Assembly (NCBI GenBank): GCA_045534775.1
Contig: JAZSKI010000051.1
Location: forward strand, 1 to 30,007
Length of the DNA: 30,007 nt
Direction of reading: 5' to 3'
From: JAZOTK01 sp045534775
GTDB lineage: Bacteria > Bacillota > Clostridia > RUG12999
Both the position numbers and the translations under genes were made by a program. Shown in pieces: positions 7,249 to 15,077 of the stretch. Position 1 is the stretch's first letter; every line of letters starts with the position of its first letter. The notes beneath the pieces are model-generated. The model was not told the DNA's origin. It saw nothing but the letters and a program-made list of their open reading frames with translations, and did no database searches.

Positions 7249-7923
7249 TCATCTTCCTCCCTGTATTAATTCTTTTATAGTTTCTGCAACATTATCCGTT
7301 TTATATCTTGCCAGCATTTTCACCTGTGAAATTGCGTTTTCCGTACTGTAGCTGTGTTTTACGACCTTCAGCATTCCGACATCGTTGTAGCTGTCTCCGA
7401 AGGCCGCCGCCTCTTCGGCGGTTATTCCCAGCCGGTCAAGCAAAAAGCTTACCGCCTTTGCCTTATCCGTATCGGGTGCCGCATATTCAATCAAAGCTCT
7501 GCCGTCATAAACTCTTTTAAGAAGCCTGTTGGCTTCGGCATAATGGCAAAGCCTTGAATTGGAGCTTCCGCTTTTCAGTACCATTTTATAAACCTTATCG
7601 GTGCTGTATGTATACCTTTCGGTGTCCTTTGAAAAGGGTTCCAGCCTTTTTAAGGTATCGGGTGAAATTGGATTTTCAAAAATCACCTCGCCGCCATTTA
7701 TGACAAGAGCACCGTCATAGCAAATAAAATACATTTTCTCTGTTACGTTACAGAATATTTCCCGAAGCTCACGGTAGCTTCTTCCGCTTGCCGCCGCAAA
7801 GGTGACCCCGCTACGCACCGCCGAGTTTATCGCCTCCGACACGTCCGCGGTTAATATTTTTTCGCCGCGAGGAAGAATAGTTCCGTCTACATCGCAAATA
7901 ATAATTTTAATTTTTTCCGACAT
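7249..7923 (-). CDS. HAD-superfamily phosphatase (Cof type), first gene of the BMC operon
   Basis: The 224-residue protein has HAD motif I DVDGT (Asp11, Asp13), a Ser/Gly motif (AAASGRS) and a C-terminal GDSYND motif, with a cap domain between them as in Cof-type sugar phosphatases. Open frame extends upstream to 8046, but GAGGAGG lies 9 bases before the ATG at 7923 and the promoter lies at 7945-7973, so translation must begin at 7923. It is the first gene after the promoter and abuts the dehydratase gene. A phosphatase acting on a sugar phosphate or on dihydroxyacetone phosphate from the aldolase is conceivable, but the substrate is unknown. Confidence 0.85.
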   Translation of the reverse strand: MSEKIKIIICDVDGTILPRGEKILTADVSEAINSAVRSGVTFAAASGRSYRELREIFCNVTEKMYFICYDGALVINGGEVIFENPISPDTLKRLEPFSKDTERYTYSTDKVYKMVLKSGSSNSRLCHYAEANRLLKRVYDGRALIEYAAPDTDKAKAVSFLLDRLGITAEEAAAFGDSYNDVGMLKVVKHSYSTENAISQVKMLARYKTDNVAETIKELIQGGR

Positions 7924-7944
7924 CCAAACTACCTCCTCTATTAT

Positions 7945-7973
7945 ATTATACAACACTTTTTTCAAAAAGTCAA
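7945..7973 (-). promoter_or_regulatory. Sigma-A promoter of the BMC operon
   Basis: On the minus strand TTGACT (7968-7973) and a perfect TATAAT (7945-7950) are separated by 17 bases. The predicted start near 7938 leaves only about 15 bases before the ATG at 7923, so the ribosome binding site is almost at the 5' end of the RNA. Confidence 0.88.
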
Positions 7974-8083
7974 TAGCAAACAAAGAAAAAACCACAATAA
8001 AACAAACAAAAAAAGAAAAAAGCTCAAAAAACTCTTTAAAAATCACATATTTTTATTTAAAAGTAAATTTTTTGTTAATTCTA

Positions 8084-8112
8084 TTGCATTTTTTATTTTT
8101 TTATGGTAAAAT
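8084..8112 (+). promoter_or_regulatory. Sigma-A promoter of the DUF5685 operon
   Basis: TTGCAT (8084-8089) and TAAAAT (8107-8112) are separated by 17 bases, with an AAGGTAGG ribosome site at 8131-8138 before the ATG at 8146. This promoter is divergent from the BMC promoter; the stretch between them is A-rich with no gene. Confidence 0.75.
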
Positions 8113-8145
8113 ATATTCGTACATATATATAAGGTAGGTATTTTT

Positions 8146-8991
8146 ATGTTCGGTTACGTAAATGTTTTGCAGGACGAGCTTAAAATCAAAGAATTCAAAC
8201 TTTTCAAAGCCTATTACTGCGGTCTTTGCAAACGTCAGGGCGAGCTGTTCGGTAATCTTTCCCGACTTGCGCTCAGCTATGACTTTACTGCCCTTGCGGT
8301 AATCTTAGACAGCCTTGAGGAGGCTCCCGCCGAAGTTGATGCCGGCAAATGTCTGCTTCATCCCTTGCAAAAAAGACCGATAGTCAGAAGGTGCGACAGC
8401 CTTTCCTACTGTGCCTGTATGAGCGTGGCACTTACCTATTTCAAAATAAAAGACGACCTTGTCGATGGTGGTTTTTCAAAAAAAGCAGCGGCTCTGCCTG
8501 TTTTTAAAAGCGCTTTAAAAAAAGTAAAAAAGGATTATCCCGAAAAAATCGGTGTTCTCGAAAAATCTCTGACCGACCTTGCGGCACTTGAGAAGAGAAA
8601 TTGTAAAAACATAGATTCGCCTGCAAAGCTCTTCGGCGAGCTGATGGCAGAGCTGTTTGATTACGGTGAAAAAAACTCCCGTGTACTGACGGCTTTGGGC
8701 TATAATTTAGGCAGGTGGATTTATATTATTGATGCCATTGATGATTTTGAAAAGGATGTTAAACGCGGCAGCTATAATCCCTTTTCCTCATCAGATGATA
8801 TTGTGGCAAGCCTGCCGTCTCTGTGGTATAATATGTCGGAAATTGCGGCTGCCTACGAGCTGCTTGATATAAAACACAACAAGCCTTTAACCGATAACAT
8901 TATTTATCTTGGTATAAAGGGTGCTACCGAAAAGGTAATAAAAAAATATGAAAATAAACAAATGAATGGAGAAGATTATGGACGCATATAG
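8146..8991 (+). CDS. DUF5685 family protein
   Basis: This 281-residue, mostly helical protein begins MFGYVNVLQDELKIKEFKLF followed by KAYYCGLC, the hallmark of DUF5685, a family of unknown function. Visible features are a CxxC pair (Cys25, Cys28), further cysteines at about 69, 83, 89 and 91, and two acidic motifs. These are DDLVD (103-107) and DDFEKD (199-204), the latter followed by KRGSYNP. The spacing and wording of the acidic motifs recall the two metal-binding motifs of squalene/phytoene-synthase-like enzymes; this is inference from pattern, not a known assignment. The gene starts an operon and its end overlaps the next gene, whose product ends in a cysteine cluster, so the two may act together. 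Confidence 0.8.
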   Translation: MFGYVNVLQDELKIKEFKLFKAYYCGLCKRQGELFGNLSRLALSYDFTALAVILDSLEEAPAEVDAGKCLLHPLQKRPIVRRCDSLSYCACMSVALTYFKIKDDLVDGGFSKKAAALPVFKSALKKVKKDYPEKIGVLEKSLTDLAALEKRNCKNIDSPAKLFGELMAELFDYGEKNSRVLTALGYNLGRWIYIIDAIDDFEKDVKRGSYNPFSSSDDIVASLPSLWYNMSEIAAAYELLDIKHNKPLTDNIIYLGIKGATEKVIKKYENKQMNGEDYGRI

Positions 8992-9589
8992 TATTTTAGG
9001 AATATCAAAATCGGCTACCCAAGCCGAAATAGATGCTGCCTTTCGCAGTCTTATGGAGAAATACAGCGAGGAAAAATATTCAGGAAATCCTCTGTCTGAT
9101 TTGGCGTCGAAAAAACGTCGTGAGCTTGAGAGTGCTTATGATACCATTATAAAGGAACGTGCAAAAGCGCAGAGCGAAAACTCAAACGAAGCAAAATTTC
9201 AAAGCAATACAACCTATTCTTCGGATGGCAGCGATCCCCGTTATTCCGATATAAGACAAAAAATCGAATACGGGGATTTGAATAACGCTTCCAGAATTCT
9301 GCAAAGCATTTCCGTTCGGGATGCGCAGTGGTATTATCTGTCGGGGTGTATTGCTCTTCGCCGCGGTCTCTACAACGAAGCTTATATGAATTTTCGTACC
9401 GCAACGGATAAAGACCCCTCCAACGCCGAATACCGTAATGCTTATATGAGAATGGAACAGCAGTCGGGCAACTACCGCAATGTAGGTGCCGATATGCAAC
9501 AGGCACAGTGCTGTAACTGTTGCAGTAATCTGTTGATTGCCGACTGTTGTTGCGAATGTCTTGGCGGAGATTTAATTTCCTGCTGTTGA
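8978..9589 (+). CDS. Degenerate J-domain/TPR protein with cysteine-cluster C-terminus
   Basis: The product (about 203 residues) has a J-like N-terminus: MDAYSILGISKSATQAEIDA, then LMEKY and SEEKYSGN. In true DnaJ proteins the last part reads HPDKNPGN-like, so the HPD tripeptide that triggers Hsp70 is replaced by SEE. A middle helical part (about 95-160) includes a TPR-like repeat (YLSGCIALRRGLYNEAYMNF). The last 30 residues hold ten cysteines in CCNCC, CCCEC and CC groups, suggesting metal or cluster binding. GGAGA (8968-8972) points to the ATG at 8978, though an in-frame ATG at 8966 exists. The gene overlaps the end of the DUF5685 gene by 14 bases, so the two are translationally linked. The biochemical role is unknown. 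Confidence 0.8.
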   Translation: MDAYSILGISKSATQAEIDAAFRSLMEKYSEEKYSGNPLSDLASKKRRELESAYDTIIKERAKAQSENSNEAKFQSNTTYSSDGSDPRYSDIRQKIEYGDLNNASRILQSISVRDAQWYYLSGCIALRRGLYNEAYMNFRTATDKDPSNAEYRNAYMRMEQQSGNYRNVGADMQQAQCCNCCSNLLIADCCCECLGGDLISCC

Positions 9590-9611
9590 TAAAGGATAGG
9601 AGCTGATAACA

Positions 9612-10745
9612 TTGAAATTTGACTTTAATACAAAGCACACCACTACTGCCGTATATGCCTTTCTGGTTATAGCCTGTGCTATTATTTTCAATGCGTTTGT
9701 AACTAACTTTGAAACCGTTTTAGATTATGCCGGTATTGCGATTTCTCTTATAATGCCGTTTATTATAGGTTTTTGCATAGCCTATCTTTTAAATCCCCTG
9801 ATGAAAACCTACGAGACCCTTTGCGGCAGGCTTGATAAAAAGGGTAAGACGGCAAAGTATCGTCGGGTAATTTCCGTTATTTTGGCATATTTAACCGTAG
9901 TTCTTTTAATTACGGTCTTCATTTGCATTATCAGTCCGCAGATTAAAGACAGCGTAGTTACCTTAGTACGTAATGTGCAGGTATGGATGCCGAAATTTAT
10001 AGAATATATCCATCCTATAATCAAGGATTCGCAGATTGTAGAAGTCCTGAGCCAACAGCTGAGCGGTATATTTAACAATTTAGGCAACCTGCTGTTGGAA
10101 TATTCGGGTAATTCCATTTCAGGTATTTTAGGCGGTGTTAAAAACGTAACAGGTATGCTTTCCAATATTCTTTTGGGATTCATTATTTCTGTTTATATGC
10201 TTTTAGGCAAAGAAAAATTTGCATCTCAAATCAAAAAGCTTATGACAGTTTGTATGCGCCCTGCCCGTGCGGATAAAATAATTGCTGTCTGTGATGATGC
10301 CCATAAAATTTTCTCATCCTTTTTGATGGGAAAAATCGTAGACTCCATTATAATAGGCGTGCTTTGTACCATAGGTATGAGTATATTAAGACTCCCCTTC
10401 GCCGCTCTCGTAGGCTTTATAGTGGGAGTAACCAATGTAATTCCTTATTTCGGGGCCTTCTTTGGCGGTATTATCGGAATACTTATAATTCTGGTGGTAT
10501 CCCCCATCAAAGCTCTTTGGTTCGGAATATTCATCCTGGTACTGCAACAGATTGACGGTAACGTAATCGGTCCGAGAATACTCAGTAGCTCAACGGGACT
10601 CTCTGCCTTCTGGGTAATCTTTGCCATTATAATCGGCGGTGGTCTTTTCGGAATAGTGGGAATGTTTTTGGGAGTTCCCGCCTTCGCTCTGATTTATGCT
10701 CTCGTCCGCTCGTATATTAACAAAAAAATGGAGGAAAAACAGTAA
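9612..10745 (+). CDS. AI-2E/PerM-family membrane transporter
   Basis: This 377-residue integral membrane protein has about eight hydrophobic segments: three at the N-terminus (about 11-100), a soluble region, then a cluster rich in Gly/Ile/Pro (VGVTNVIPYFGAFFGG and LQQIDGNVIGP). The last two motifs are characteristic of the AI-2E transporter (YdiK/PerM/YtvI) family. Members have been tied to autoinducer or ion export; the substrate here is unknown. Translation starts at a TTG (9612): AGGAG lies 9 bases upstream and no ATG is nearby. It is the third gene of the operon, 22 bases after the J-like gene, and its stop overlaps the next start as TAATG. Confidence 0.88.
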   Translation: MKFDFNTKHTTTAVYAFLVIACAIIFNAFVTNFETVLDYAGIAISLIMPFIIGFCIAYLLNPLMKTYETLCGRLDKKGKTAKYRRVISVILAYLTVVLLITVFICIISPQIKDSVVTLVRNVQVWMPKFIEYIHPIIKDSQIVEVLSQQLSGIFNNLGNLLLEYSGNSISGILGGVKNVTGMLSNILLGFIISVYMLLGKEKFASQIKKLMTVCMRPARADKIIAVCDDAHKIFSSFLMGKIVDSIIIGVLCTIGMSILRLPFAALVGFIVGVTNVIPYFGAFFGGIIGILIILVVSPIKALWFGIFILVLQQIDGNVIGPRILSSSTGLSAFWVIFAIIIGGGLFGIVGMFLGVPAFALIYALVRSYINKKMEEKQ

Positions 10746-11485
10746 TGGCTTTTTTGACCTGCAATTTCAGCTCCGAGACACTTGGGATGGATACTTCCGT
10801 TAACGTAGTCCTTCCCGAGGGCGTAAGCGGGAAATTTAAGACTCTTTATCTGCTTCACGGGTTATCAGATAATTATTCAAATTGGGTACGCCGTTCCTCT
10901 ATTGAACGCTACGCCTGTGAAAAGGGAATAGCCGTAATTATGCCTGACGGCGGCAGAAGCTTTTATACAGATATGGCTTACGGTCCGAGGTATTATACCT
11001 ATATTGCACAGGAATTACCCAAAATCTGCCGAAGCTTTTTTAACATAAGCGACAATCGTGACGATACCTTTGTAGCAGGGCTTTCCATGGGCGGTTACGG
11101 TGCCTTTAAGCTGGCACTTAAAAACCCCGATAAGTACTGCGGTGCGGCAAGTCTTTCAGGGGTGCTTGATATAGAGGCGGCAATGAAAAGGAATGCCTCG
11201 TGGAAGGATGAAGCCATACTTATACTGGGAGAAAACCCGTCTCTTGAAAACAGCTCCGAAAATCTGTTTTATTTACTGAAAGAGCTTGATAAGACTCATT
11301 GTAAAAAACCCCGTCTTTACCAGGCCTGCGGCACAGAAGATTTTTTATATGAAGAAAATGTGAGCTTCCGAAGGGTTGTCGCCACCTCAGATATTGAACA
11401 TTTCTACGAAGAAGGTCCCGGCGACCACAGCTGGGAGTTCTGGGACACCTATATAAGAAAAGCAATAGACTTTTTAATCAAATAA
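10745..11485 (+). CDS. Alpha/beta-hydrolase esterase (EstA/esterase D family)
   Basis: The 246-residue protein is a serine esterase of the tributyrin esterase/S-formylglutathione hydrolase-like family. The nucleophile is Ser114 in GLSMGG, the acid Asp199 (GTEDF), and the base His228 (GDHSW); LHGLSDN supplies the oxyanion region. There is no signal peptide, so it should act in the cytoplasm on short acyl esters, perhaps acetylated sugars. Its ATG overlaps the preceding TAA by one base. It is the last gene of the operon, followed directly by a terminator. Confidence 0.88.
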   Translation: MAFLTCNFSSETLGMDTSVNVVLPEGVSGKFKTLYLLHGLSDNYSNWVRRSSIERYACEKGIAVIMPDGGRSFYTDMAYGPRYYTYIAQELPKICRSFFNISDNRDDTFVAGLSMGGYGAFKLALKNPDKYCGAASLSGVLDIEAAMKRNASWKDEAILILGENPSLENSSENLFYLLKELDKTHCKKPRLYQACGTEDFLYEENVSFRRVVATSDIEHFYEEGPGDHSWEFWDTYIRKAIDFLIK

Positions 11486-11487
11486 AA

Positions 11488-11526
11488 AAATATGCGATTC
11501 AGAGCCTCTCTCCGAATCGCATATTT
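11488..11526. terminator. Bidirectional rho-independent terminator
   Basis: A perfect 13-base inverted repeat (AAATATGCGATTC at 11488-11500 and its complement at 11514-11526) with a 13-base loop lies between two convergent genes. The A run before and the T-rich stretch after it let it work in both directions. Confidence 0.85.
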
Positions 11527-11530
11527 CATA

Positions 11531-12220
11531 TTAATTTTCTTTGCTTTCGTCTTCAATTTGTTTCATCCATTTCCTATCGAGAAAACATCCGACTCCTAAA
11601 GCTGTCATCCGCATGACAATAGCTACCATATAACAAAACAGCGCCAGCGCATCAATCATTCTGCTTTTCACTATAATACCAAACTGAAGATACAGAAAAT
11701 CTGTTACATATTTATAATAAATAACCACTGCCGCAATGTCAAACAATATGGAACCAAACGCCAATATTTTATATACCACGCCGCTTGATATAACGCCGTA
11801 TCTTTCGCAAGCCATCAAATCATATATCGTATAGCTTATGGCCAGCATAAACACCGCCATCATAATTCCATAGAGTGTAATAACAAAAATCAAAGGTTCA
11901 ACCTCACCCAGCAAATAACATTGCCATACCAATACCATACACAGAGTAAACAAAACTATATTTACAATTGCCGTAGCTTTTGTAAGCTTTTCCACATAAA
12001 TTGAAAGGATATAGCTTATAAGATAACCTATCAGAAAAACATACCCCACCGTATGAGTTCCGCTTATAATAAGGTTCCTCATTGATACAGACATAATTAT
12101 ACTCTGAGGAAGTGCACTCGGCGTAACTCCTATCATAAATATAAATATAACATAAAATAAAATGCAAAACATTCCAATAATGCCCATCAATTCAACAAGT
12201 AACCATCTTGTCTGTTTCAT
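11531..12220 (-). CDS. Uncharacterised six-helix membrane protein
   Basis: I do not recognise this 229-residue protein. It has about six hydrophobic segments (roughly 5-31, 56-79, 82-105, 109-135, 146-172 and 187-213) and a short charged C-terminal tail (KQIEDESKEN). No enzyme motif is visible. GGAGG lies 7 bases before the ATG. It follows the phosphofructokinase gene by 36 bases on the same strand and is the last gene before the bidirectional terminator, so it probably belongs to the transporter operon. Confidence 0.75.
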   Translation of the reverse strand: MKQTRWLLVELMGIIGMFCILFYVIFIFMIGVTPSALPQSIIMSVSMRNLIISGTHTVGYVFLIGYLISYILSIYVEKLTKATAIVNIVLFTLCMVLVWQCYLLGEVEPLIFVITLYGIMMAVFMLAISYTIYDLMACERYGVISSGVVYKILAFGSILFDIAAVVIYYKYVTDFLYLQFGIIVKSRMIDALALFCYMVAIVMRMTALGVGCFLDRKWMKQIEDESKEN

Positions 12221-12256
12221 AACATTTCCTCCATTCGCCCATTTCTAATCTTTGCC

Positions 12257-13471
12257 TTATATACTTAAAAATTCAGGTACTCCGTCAACGTAGCTTGGCA
12301 ATACATCTCCCTGAATTAAAGGCAATAGGTACTCTGTCATTTCGTCCGTAACGTCGTTACCGTTTTTTATCCATTTCCCGGGGACTACCCTTTCTTCATT
12401 GGCAATTCCGCTGATTTCTCTGCTTTCTATCTCTATTTTATACGGGTTATTGCTTATTCTCTTGTAAACCATCATTCTTCCGGTTTCGCCCTTTTCAGCG
12501 GCCTCAACGCCCTTTCGTCCTACCTCAAAGGCTTCTTCCATATCAACGAAAGACGCTATATGACTGCCGCATCTTTGCATTACGTTCAGTTCAATACCTC
12601 GAGCTTTGAATCCCAAAATTTCCCTTACCTTATTTTCAAGCACCTTTGCTGTTCCGCTTAAGTTTTTATGGCCGAAAATATCCGTAAGTCCGTTTGAGGC
12701 ACTTTCGCAAACATAAGTACCGTCAGCATATTTTATTCCTTCCGAAACAGCTACCACCACGTTATTGATCCCCTGTTTGTTCAGCGCTTTTATGTCTCCG
12801 ATAAATTTCTCATCGGAAAACTCCGTTTCAGGCAAATATATCAGATGAGGCGCTTTCAGCTTTTCATTTCTCGCCAAAGCAGTTGCGGCTGTTAACCATC
12901 CTGCGTTTCTGCCCATTACCTCAATAACGGTAACGGAATTCAGAGAATATACATTGCTGTCAAGTCCTATTTCCCTGACTGTAGTCGCCAGATATTTCGC
13001 CGCCGACCCGAAGCCCGGAGTATGGTCTGTTTCCATAAGGTCATTGTCTATGGTTTTCGGAATACCGATAATCCTTATATCACTACCTGTTTTTTCAGCA
13101 TAAACCGATAGCTTATGTACCGTATCCATAGAATCATTACCGCCGATATAAAAGAAATATCCTATGTTATATTTTTCAAAAACATTAAAAATCTCACGAT
13201 AAATCTCATCGTTCACATCGCCGGGAAGCTTGAACCTGCACGCCCCTAAAAAGGATGACGGGGTTTTCTTCAGCAAAATCTTTTCCTTCTCCCCTTTAAG
13301 AATCTGTGCCATATCAACAAAGGCTTCCTCAATCACTCCGCGAATACCATATCTCGCGCCGTAAACCTTATCAATTTTTCCGCTTTCCATAGCCGCCGCG
13401 GCAGCTCCGCAAAGAGACGAGTTAATAACAGCCGTCGGTCCTCCTGACTGACCTATGATACAATTTCTCAT
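12257..13471 (-). CDS. pfp: 6-phosphofructokinase, probably pyrophosphate-dependent
   Basis: This 404-residue enzyme phosphorylates fructose 6-phosphate. It has the N-terminal GQSGGPTAVIN, the nucleotide/PPi loop GGNDSM and the catalytic PKTIDNDL. The Lys in PKTIDND, where ATP enzymes have Gly (PGTIDND), and the longer chain point to pyrophosphate as phosphoryl donor. MGRNAGW and PGFGSAAKY are further family motifs. GGGAGG precedes the ATG. The gene starts 12 bases after the ABC ATPase gene, so it is probably read through from the transporter promoter, an odd pairing of glycolysis with amino-acid uptake. PPi use would save ATP in an anaerobe; donor preference is inferred from two residues. 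Confidence 0.88.
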   Translation of the reverse strand: MRNCIIGQSGGPTAVINSSLCGAAAAAMESGKIDKVYGARYGIRGVIEEAFVDMAQILKGEKEKILLKKTPSSFLGACRFKLPGDVNDEIYREIFNVFEKYNIGYFFYIGGNDSMDTVHKLSVYAEKTGSDIRIIGIPKTIDNDLMETDHTPGFGSAAKYLATTVREIGLDSNVYSLNSVTVIEVMGRNAGWLTAATALARNEKLKAPHLIYLPETEFSDEKFIGDIKALNKQGINNVVVAVSEGIKYADGTYVCESASNGLTDIFGHKNLSGTAKVLENKVREILGFKARGIELNVMQRCGSHIASFVDMEEAFEVGRKGVEAAEKGETGRMMVYKRISNNPYKIEIESREISGIANEERVVPGKWIKNGNDVTDEMTEYLLPLIQGDVLPSYVDGVPEFLSI

Positions 13472-13483
13472 ATTTCCTCCCTG

Positions 13484-14230
13484 TTAAAGCACCTTGCTCA
13501 AGAATAACTGTGTTCTCGGGTTCTGAGGATTTGTAAATATCTCCTCAGGCGAACCCTCTTCCATAATTTTTCCTTCGTCCATAAACAGTACCCTGCTTGC
13601 AACCTCTCTTGCAAATCCCATTTCATGAGTTACCACAACCATAGTCATACCCTCTTTTGCAAGCTGTTTCATAACATCAAGCACCTCGCCTACCATTTCA
13701 GGGTCAAGCGCCGAGGTCGGTTCGTCAAAAAGCATTACATCGGGATTCATACAGAGCGCCCGAACTATGGCAACACGCTGTTTCTGCCCGCCTGAAAGCT
13801 GTGCAGGATATGCTTCCGCTCTGTTACCAAGTCCCACTCGTTTCAGACTTTCAACAGCGCGGTTTTCCGCTTCCTCCTTAGACATCTTCAAAAGCGTCAT
13901 GGGAGCGATGGTCAGATTTTTCAAAACCGTCATGTGAGGAAATAGATTGAACTGTTGGAATACCATTCCCATTTTCTGGCGGTGAACATTGATATTTACC
14001 GAAGGATTGGTAATATCCACCCCTTCAAAATAAATTTTTCCGGAGGTTGCCTGCTCCGTCAGATTAAGAGACCGCAAAAAGGTAGATTTTCCCGACCCGG
14101 AAGGTCCGATAATAACCACAACCTCGCCTCTTTTAATCTCCGCGCTTACATTCTCAAGAGCATGAATTTTACCGTCATCACCATAAAATTTACACAAATT
14201 TTCCGTTTTAATCAAAATATTATCTTTCAT
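13484..14230 (-). CDS. Polar amino acid ABC transporter ATPase (GlnQ type)
   Basis: The product is an ABC ATPase of about 248 residues with Walker A GPSGSGKST, Q-loop MVFQQFNLFPHMTVL, signature LSGGQ, Walker B VMLFDEPTSALDP and switch His (VVVTHEMGFA). The sequence is typical of GlnQ/HisP ATPases, which power amino acid import with the permease upstream. The reading frame extends to 14263, but the ATG at 14230 with AAAGGAG 11 bases upstream gives the standard N-terminus; it overlaps the permease gene by 11 bases. Confidence 0.93.
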   Translation of the reverse strand: MKDNILIKTENLCKFYGDDGKIHALENVSAEIKRGEVVVIIGPSGSGKSTFLRSLNLTEQATSGKIYFEGVDITNPSVNINVHRQKMGMVFQQFNLFPHMTVLKNLTIAPMTLLKMSKEEAENRAVESLKRVGLGNRAEAYPAQLSGGQKQRVAIVRALCMNPDVMLFDEPTSALDPEMVGEVLDVMKQLAKEGMTMVVVTHEMGFAREVASRVLFMDEGKIMEEGSPEEIFTNPQNPRTQLFLSKVL

Positions 14231-14948
14231 CGCTTCTGAGTCTCCTTTCGAGCCGTCCCACAAGCCAGGTAAAGAACATTACCATTATCAGGTATATAAT
14301 GGCGATGGCAAAGAGTGGCCAAAAGCTCTGATATGTAACTCCCCTGATTATATTTGCACCTCTTGTGAGGTCTGTAACTCCCACGTAGCCCGCTATAGCT
14401 GTTTCCTTAAGAAGCACTATGAACTCATTGGCAAGTGCAGGAAGTATGCTCTTAAAGGCTTGCGGGATTACTATGTACCACATGGTCTGGATATAATTAA
14501 AACCAAGGGAACGACCTGCCTCTGACTGTCCCTGGTCTACACTCATAATGCCTCCGCGGATTATTTCGGCAACATAAGCACCTGAATTAATACCAAAGGC
14601 TATTATGCCGCACAGCATTTTATTTTTTGAGCTTGCCATAATTATAAAGAATATTATAAGAATTTGCACCATTGACGGCGTGCCTCTTATAACCGTAAGA
14701 TAGATTTTTGAAATCTCATTACCTATACAAAGAAGTCCCTTCCCTATACCTTTTCGCATCACCTTATATTCTTTATCATAGGTTGCACGAATACCTGCAA
14801 TTACTACCCCCAGCACAACTCCAAGGAGTAATGAAAAAAAGGTAAGTATCAGAGTGTTTCCTATACCTTCGGTAATATATTTCCATCTGTTATCTTCAAT
14901 AAAAGCCGTATGAAAATCCTTCACCAGCTTGCTGATCCATTCCGGCAT
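14220..14948 (-). CDS. Polar amino acid ABC transporter permease
   Basis: This HisM/GlnP-type permease of about 242 residues has four to five membrane segments and the EAA loop EAGRSLGFNYIQTMWYIVIPQA that docks on the ATPase. The frame is open to 15008, but GGGAGG lies 9 bases before the ATG at 14948, which gives MPEWISKLVKDF and is the likely start. A hairpin (15035-15061) separates the gene from the binding-protein gene, probably lowering permease expression relative to the binding protein. Confidence 0.92.
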   Translation of the reverse strand: MPEWISKLVKDFHTAFIEDNRWKYITEGIGNTLILTFFSLLLGVVLGVVIAGIRATYDKEYKVMRKGIGKGLLCIGNEISKIYLTVIRGTPSMVQILIIFFIIMASSKNKMLCGIIAFGINSGAYVAEIIRGGIMSVDQGQSEAGRSLGFNYIQTMWYIVIPQAFKSILPALANEFIVLLKETAIAGYVGVTDLTRGANIIRGVTYQSFWPLFAIAIIYLIMVMFFTWLVGRLERRLRSDER

Positions 14949-15034
14949 CTGTTCATTCCTCCCTAAGTTCAAACCTGAGTACCGGCAGCTAAAACCGCCG
15001 CATACCACACGTTTTTCTGTTCAAAACATAAATA

Positions 15035-15061
15035 GGGCTGTCATCCGTAAAGACACAGCCC
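15035..15061 (-). terminator. Intra-operon hairpin (partial terminator)
   Basis: GGGCTGT and ACAGCCC form a seven-base stem around a 13-base loop, followed on the minus strand by TATTTAT. It lies between the binding-protein and permease genes. Such hairpins end most transcripts after the binding-protein gene or protect its 3' end, giving binding protein in excess. Confidence 0.6.
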
Positions 15062-15077
15062 CAAATTAATAATCGCC

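Noticed and set aside
9147..9638. 163-codon minus-strand reading frame opposite the J-like gene
   Set aside because: The opposite frame encodes J-like and TPR-like motifs with a good start, and this one is Arg/Tyr-rich with no recognisable feature.
12257..13471. ATP-dependent phosphofructokinase
   Set aside because: PKTIDND with Lys and the longer chain favour PPi as donor.
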